Source: Actinostola sp. cb2023
Taxonomy: Eukaryota > Cnidaria > Anthozoa > Actiniaria > Actinostolidae
Direction: 5' to 3'
Length of the DNA stretch: 64,000 nt
Assembly: GCA_033675265.1 (NCBI GenBank)
Contig: JAUJYZ010000948.1
Location: 772,501 to 836,500, forward strand
Made by a program: the position numbers and the translations under genes. Every line of letters begins with the position of its first letter. The stretch's first letter is position 1. This document shows positions 10,339 to 64,000 of this stretch, in pieces. The notes below the pieces were generated by a model that did not search any database, was not told the origin of the DNA, and saw nothing but the letters and a program-made list of their open reading frames with translations.

Positions 10339-11421
10339 TTACGTCAATACTACCATGCGCAAAACATTGTTAATGGACTTTTGCAAATTATCTTCAACAA
10401 TTTTAAGCTTTGCTTCAAATACTTTCTGTAGGCTTGTGACACTTTCGTGGATTGTGTTGAACCCCTTTTTGTACTCATGTCTCATAGACATAGTAGTGGA
10501 ACTCAAAGCCCTATCCTGTAGAGACCTGGTTTCTTTCAACCGCACCTCCCACATGTTGTAGTATTTGTCTTTCTCTTCTTCAAGGAGTCTTTCAATTTTT
10601 GATAAATAATGTTCAACTTTATTTTCTAATTTGTTTTGCCTTTCTGCCAAATTCCCTTCCAGTCGTTCGAGTCTTTCATGAAAATCCTTTGTTATTTTGT
10701 AATATTCAGACTCTGTCCACTGACGACTGGAAGTGATGGTCCCTCTCAAGTCTTCAACAACTGATTGTGTCTTGGAATCGAGTCTTGTGACCTGTTCGTC
10801 TGACTGTCCCTTGATTCTCTGCATACTGCTAGATTGTTCAACACTGTTTTTCTCAAACTTCAATACTAACTCATTAACAACTGAATGTAAGTTTTGTAAT
10901 CTTTCATTGGTCTTTTGGATATTGGCATCTTGTTTCTGTCTCAACTCATTTATAGCCTCAGCACAGTTTCTAACGTCTGCTACAAGCCTTTCAATAGCAT
11001 GATCACATCTTGCTACACGACCTCTCAAGTCGGTCACCCCAGCAACGTGGTGTAATTCAAGATTTTTGAACGCAGTCGTGTTTCCTTCAAGTTTACTTTC
11101 CTTTGACCTAAGGTCCCCTTCTAATACTTCAATTTCACGGCTCAGACGTTTGACAACAGAAGTAATAGTACGAATGTGTTCCTGAAGTAATGCTCTAGCT
11201 TTTTTTTCTCCTTGCCAGCTCATTTGAGCATAGCCAAGGCTCTCTTCCATGTCTTCCTTTACTCTGAAAGCTTTATCAATGAGCGATCGTGTTGTCTTCT
11301 CTTGATGTATCATTCTGCCTTCAAGAAAATCCATCCGGCTTAGAGCTTCTTGTCGTATTTGACTGCCCTCTCCTGGAATAGCGGGAAGAGCTATTCTTTC
11401 TCTGGAATTTGGCCTCTCCAT
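10339..11421 (-). CDS. FAM81: FAM81-family coiled-coil protein
   Basis: A single-exon gene of 360 residues; the first ATG is at 11421-11419, and upstream in-frame codons lack an ATG. FAM81 proteins are almost wholly coiled coil; vertebrate FAM81A is a postsynaptic condensate component, and the role in invertebrates is not settled. Family blocks in order: EKTTRSLIDKAFRVKEDM, LLQEHIRTITSVVKRLSREIEVLE, LRGRVARCDHAIERL, then long heptad repeats, and near the C-terminus GFNTIHESVTSLQKVFEAKL, all colinear with human FAM81A as I remember it. No signal peptide or membrane segment is seen. It is divergent from IQGAP with 653 bp between start codons. An intronless form may indicate retroposition. Confidence 0.88.
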   Translation of the reverse strand: MERPNSRERIALPAIPGEGSQIRQEALSRMDFLEGRMIHQEKTTRSLIDKAFRVKEDMEESLGYAQMSWQGEKKARALLQEHIRTITSVVKRLSREIEVLEGDLRSKESKLEGNTTAFKNLELHHVAGVTDLRGRVARCDHAIERLVADVRNCAEAINELRQKQDANIQKTNERLQNLHSVVNELVLKFEKNSVEQSSSMQRIKGQSDEQVTRLDSKTQSVVEDLRGTITSSRQWTESEYYKITKDFHERLERLEGNLAERQNKLENKVEHYLSKIERLLEEEKDKYYNMWEVRLKETRSLQDRALSSTTMSMRHEYKKGFNTIHESVTSLQKVFEAKLKIVEDNLQKSINNVLRMVVLT

Positions 11422-12074
11422 CTTTGGTGTCCTGATTTTATGTGAGTAATCGTTGTTTACTTTCACGTTATCACGGCAACAAACGCCCTCACTAAAGGAT
11501 GTTTAGTTGTTTGCACAGTTATTCAAGCAGCTGGTAAACCTCATTAACATTTAAAATGTGAAATTCCTCTTCTGTTTGGGGGGTTGTACTTTGGATAATT
11601 GTCAAAGATCACATTTTTACAAAAAAAACCTTGACCTTCAGCATTTGGCACAAACGCAAACCTATTTATTTCAATGTCCAAATAGAACACAGGTGGGGTA
11701 GGCAGGGGGGACACTTGTCTTGATTTGAAATTATCTTTGACTTTTTCGACTGGAGAATGGAAACTAAATACATCGAAAAAACATCAATTATTGATTAACT
11801 TTGATTTATTTTCTTTCCAATTATACATTTTGTAGACAAAACTGAGAGCATTTTTCGGTAAGTACCCAGAGGTTTTATATCAGGGGAGGGGTAGGGGATA
11901 GGCTTCCAGACCATAATTTCTACACGATCTCGTTCGAAATTCCCTCCAAATGCACTTTGAGCAAAACAAACGACCCACCTCCTTCTTGTCGTACAAACAC
12001 TGCAATAGCGCCACAAATACGGGGACGGCCTTGGTCAAACTGAGCTCCTGACTTCAGGGAACACAGGAGCAGAT
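11422..12074. promoter_or_regulatory. Divergent promoter region, FAM81 / IQGAP
   Basis: Intergenic stretch between the two outward-facing start codons. It holds the X-box and an AT-rich central part. No TATA box is clear at the expected distance from either start. Reading frames inside it on the minus strand show no recognisable protein. Confidence 0.5.
11467..11480. promoter_or_regulatory. Candidate RFX X-box upstream of FAM81
   Basis: GTTATCACGGCAAC fits the X-box consensus GTHNYYATRRNAAC at 13 of 14 positions. It sits about 46 bp upstream of the FAM81 start codon. X-boxes in this position are known from ciliary genes of many animals. Binding is inferred. Confidence 0.5.
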
Positions 12075-60803
<48,729 letters not shown>

Positions 60804-60942
60804 TCACGGGTTTACCAAGACACTGCATAGAAATCCAATGGTTTGTCAAACAAACGTAGGCCAACAGCTGGGCAATACACAGGGATCCCGAATCGAGCAT
60901 AAAACAACCCGGTATATATAAGAGCCATCACGGCTTGCGAAA

Positions 60943-60948
60943 ATAAAA
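60943..60948 (+). terminator. Poly(A) signal for IQGAP
   Basis: AATAAA 140 bp downstream of the IQGAP stop codon, the first canonical hexamer in the 3' flank. Confidence 0.6.
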
Positions 60949-61229
60949 TTGCTGCGGAATATTTCAATCGGGGATTGAAGATTGAAGAAGCGAATGCCTT
61001 GATACTAATTATCTGTCTTGGTGTTCGCGCGTGTTAAAAGTATTTTAGTACAAACCTGCGTGCCAGGAATAGGTTTTCCAGGAAGAATAATTCCTGGACT
61101 TATACCAACTATAGTTTTAAACAAATTATTTCAATGATTCACAATGGGACAAATATGTCCTTTTAAAGAGCACATCATAACATTTCACGATGTATTAGCA
61201 CTGAGACAAACCGTTCGTCTATCAGTATA

Positions 61230-61600
61230 CAGTTGGACCTCTCTACTACGGACACTTAGAGCTATAGTTACTGAGCCGCCAAATGTCTGTATTACAGTTG
61301 GACCTCTCTAATGCGGACACCAAAGGTACTGAGCCAAATGTCTGTATTACAGTGGACCTCTCTAATGCGGACACCAAAGGTACTGAGCCCCAAATGTCTG
61401 TATTACAGTGGACCTCTAATGCGGACACCAAAGGTACTGAGCCAAATGTCTGTATTGCAGTTGGACCTCTCTACTACGGACACTTAGAGCTACTGAGCCA
61501 AATGTCTGTAATACAGTGGACCTCTCTACTACGGACACCAAAGGTGCTGAGCCAAATGTCTGTATTACACTGAACCTCTGAAGGGCCTGGCTGTCCGTAG
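61230..61600. repeat. About 55-60-bp tandem repeat downstream of IQGAP
   Basis: Six copies with aatgtctgtattacagt, ggacctctctaatgcggaca and ccaaaggtactgagcc. Confidence 0.9.
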
Positions 61601-61677
61601 AGGTTTTATTTATAAATAACGCTGCCAATATTATGGTGTTCGTATCAAATTGTTGTCAACAGTAAAGGTTTCACATA

Positions 61678-61860
61678 AAGCCGTTTTCGTATGAGTGGGA
61701 AACCTACGGCACTGAGTCACGGTACGGAATCGAAGTCATTCTATTCAACCAATCAACAGCGCCCAAAATCATTGCTCAACCAATCAGAATGCTTGGACAC
61801 GGCACGGTCACCGCACGGACGGTATCGTAACTACTTCCCATTCATACGAAGACGACTCTA
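61678..61860. mobile_element. MITE family A, copy 4
   Basis: From gccgttttcgtatgagtggg to catacgaagacgactcta, with the family's internal attcaaccaatcaacagcgc and gcttggacacggcacggtc. Confidence 0.78.
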
Positions 61861-63212
61861 TCAACACACAAACGTGACGTCATTCACATGTAAGACAGAG
61901 AAATAAAACCGATTTATTTGATGAAGCCAGGAGTATTTACACCATTTTCAGCATCCTTCATGGATAGAGCATGCGCAGTAGGCTCTTTCTTCGTACTTCC
62001 CATACTCCTTTGCGAGAAGCCTCGGCGAAACAGAGCACCCACCCCACCGTGAACGAGTCTGCCGCTGGCCAGGAGGAACGCAGACTCGGGTACGAGATTG
62101 TTTGCCATACTGACTTTCCCTGGTTTTGCCTTCGCGTATGGAATCATAAAGACTTGTGGACGGACAAGTCTCATTTTTCTTCGTGATTAGCTTGAAAGAG
62201 GGTCCTGCTCTCGCGGCCCGATGAACGACTCGCAGCGGAATTTCGCGAAAAAGTGATAATGAAAATGAATCCAAAGGCGCTCATGCTTTGTCTCCTACCA
62301 TGAGTAAATGGACTGAGCGCCAACGATTCGGCCACAAGATCAAATTTCTGTCAGTTTAAACTTCCTGGAAACTATTCCTACTGAAGGAGGCAGGAAATGC
62401 TATTTCAGATACCATATACCTCCAAATTTTTCGGGGTAGCCTGCCCCCTCCCCTCCCCCCTAGGAGCTCGCTCCTCAGATTATGAACCCCCCCCCCCCCC
62501 CCCCCAAAAAAAACATTTTCCCTTGCTACGGACCTGAGAGACACAAGTAATTGACTCTAGCCATATGCTAGTGTTACACAGAGTCTCGTCTTCGCGAGAG
62601 GTCAGCATATAAAGTGCAAAGAGGGTCTAGTGACGCGGTGTGTCACGGACTGTTTTTGTGGAAGACTTGTTTCGTTGATGAGTACAGTTGCCGTGCTTGC
62701 AATAAGCAGTTGACTTCTTGTTATGCAGTTGATACTGACATTGAAACGGAAAGTGAACAGTTGCCATTATTTCTTCCCATTTACTAAGCATTTTGGTTTC
62801 AAGTGAAGAACTCCGCCTGCTGAGCTCAAAATTGTTTCCGTTATTTGTTTCAGTTTCTGTACTTGTTTTTCACGAACTTTAGCATTTCTGATTAATTTTT
62901 TGGGAAATGATGAGTGAAAATAAAGTCTCTAAATATGAATGATTGAGTAAAGTGCAACAACCTTAGCTTTTCTTCAAGAAGTTACATAGAAAAAAAATAT
63001 ATCAACAATAAAAAAGCGTTTTTTTTCCGTTCCACTTCCACGTGACTCTTTGGACCAATGACAACCTGGCACACTTTAGGAATAATTTGCATATATGATG
63101 ACATTCTATTGTTTTTGGAGGGTTGTGATTGGTTGATTGCTGACCCCCTTCGACCGAAATGGAACGCCGCTAGACGACTGACAACACGCTCGCTCGACCC
63201 AAATCGTCCAAC

Positions 63213-63754
63213 ATGGCGCACCCGAGAAAATTTGTAGAAAAAATAGCGATACACAACCAACGAATGGCCGAGGAAACTCGAGCCTTTGAGGAAATCATGA
63301 AAGAAGTGTCTGTTTTGGGGGTAGGCAGGCTTTCTGGTCGTTTCAAATGAGCGTTTTAGAGTGAAAGTTGCTGAGAACACGGACTTGATCTATTTTTGCT
63401 TTTTCTTATCGATAGAGCTCCATAAAAGCTAATTCCAGTCAACATCAACAATATAGATCTCTTCCAAATGTGAACTTAGGCTTTGGACAGAACCACATTG
63501 ATCTTCAGGTGAGTATTTTATAGCCTTCGTGTGTGTTGTGTTGATTGTTTAGAGGCAATTCGGTCATCGGAATTGCCGCCGAAGTCCTCTTCCATTAACT
63601 TACGTTTTTCCCTGTTTTTTTCCAAATTCGTGACAGAAAGCGCTCATGAACCTCGATAATATGCAAAGACAAGGACGAGTCGAACACTTGCCGATGCGGG
63701 AACGAAGATTTACAGCTACCAGATCGACGCCTTTCCCCACCAAGCGAAACTTCG
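63213..63754 (+). CDS. CRTC: CREB-regulated transcription coactivator, N-terminal exons (gene continues past the right edge)
   Basis: Three exons: 63213-63320, 63416-63508 and 63637-63754 (107 codons). CRTC proteins shuttle to the nucleus on dephosphorylation and bind CREB to boost cAMP-responsive transcription. The N-terminal CREB-binding coiled coil is clear: [20 protein letters not shown] and AFEEIMKEV, very close to human CRTC1. Exon 2 has YRSLPNVN (family: GGSLPNVN). Exon 3 is basic (REEERR-type; visible [10 protein letters not shown]) and ends phase 1 at a TTCG|gtatcc donor. The ATG is in a CAACATGGCG context that resembles a YY1 site. The regulatory kinase sites and transactivation domain are outside the window. 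Confidence 0.9.
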
Positions 63755-64000
63755 GTATCCTTTCACTCTGAAAAATGCTGTGTTCTACGCATCTCGTAGT
63801 GTTGTGTATATTTCACGAAATTGACAACATGCACTTCCATCTAAACTTATGTCTATTTGTTATTGCCCTTTCTATTTATTACTGTTAACTTCTGCTCCCT
63901 AAGCTGTTCTGAATTTCAAGAATTCAGAATACAGCAGCTCGAATAACTCGATCGTTTCAAAACGAAAGCAGTTGATTTGCTGTGAAAATCGACTTGATTT
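63755..64000. other. Start of CRTC intron 3
   Basis: Begins with gtatcc after exon 3. No further exon is recognisable before the window ends. Confidence 0.6.

Larger units (their letters stand above)
60804..63212. other. Intergenic region between IQGAP and CRTC
   Basis: Contains the IQGAP 3' UTR, a tandem repeat (61230-61600), a family A MITE (61678-61860), a C run (about 62487) and AT-rich DNA before the CRTC promoter. No coding sequence is recognised. Confidence 0.65.

Noticed and set aside
62356..63380. Minus-strand frames near CRTC
   Set aside because: No recognisable protein; one crosses the poly(C) tract and the other is antisense to CRTC exon 1.

Overview
This window is nuclear DNA of an animal, most likely a marine invertebrate. 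It carries intron-rich, GT-AG spliced metazoan genes: IQGAP with CH, WW, IQ, GAP-related and C-terminal domains, a CREB-regulated transcription coactivator (CRTC), mitochondrial LONP1, a two-RRM SR protein, a FAM81 coiled-coil protein and an LRR/EF-hand protein of LRRC74 type. The phylum cannot be fixed from the sequence. There is no prokaryotic, plasmid or CRISPR content. The long intact tandem arrays suggest a long-read assembly, and two single-base frame breaks in otherwise conserved genes fit either residual indel errors or real mutations.

Layout. 1-4584 (minus): the first six exons of LONP1, running off the left edge, with introns filled by inverted-repeat elements and minisatellites. 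4771-6751 (plus): an intronless SRSF4/5/6-like SR protein, head-to-head with LONP1 across 186 bp, with a one-base frame break inside a minisatellite-expanded RS domain. 6752-10338: intergenic DNA with several small inverted-repeat elements. 10339-11421 (minus): a single-exon FAM81-family gene with an RFX-type X-box just upstream, divergent from IQGAP. 12075-60803 (plus): a complete IQGAP gene of 42 coding exons spread over 48.7 kb; correcting one extra base gives 1677 residues. 24235-26101 (plus): a two-exon LRR/EF-hand gene nested in IQGAP intron 15 with its own poly(A) signal. 63213-right edge (plus): the first three coding exons of CRTC.

The genes do not form a pathway; their relation is positional (two divergent promoter pairs, one nested gene). 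The striking feature is how tandem expansion has reshaped IQGAP. The exon holding the first IQ motif, with its 5' splice site, is repeated about 48 times at 124-bp period (28808-34770). Two copies keep an AG exactly where an in-frame 30-codon IQ cassette would begin. A 33-bp minisatellite of about 172 copies (54885-60560) fills the last intron and is open in several frames. Intron 13 holds a long CCTA/CCTG array lying between two copies of an exon's 5' end. At least four families of non-autonomous terminal-inverted-repeat elements are present, and one inverted-repeat structure encloses a Gypsy-type integrase fragment.
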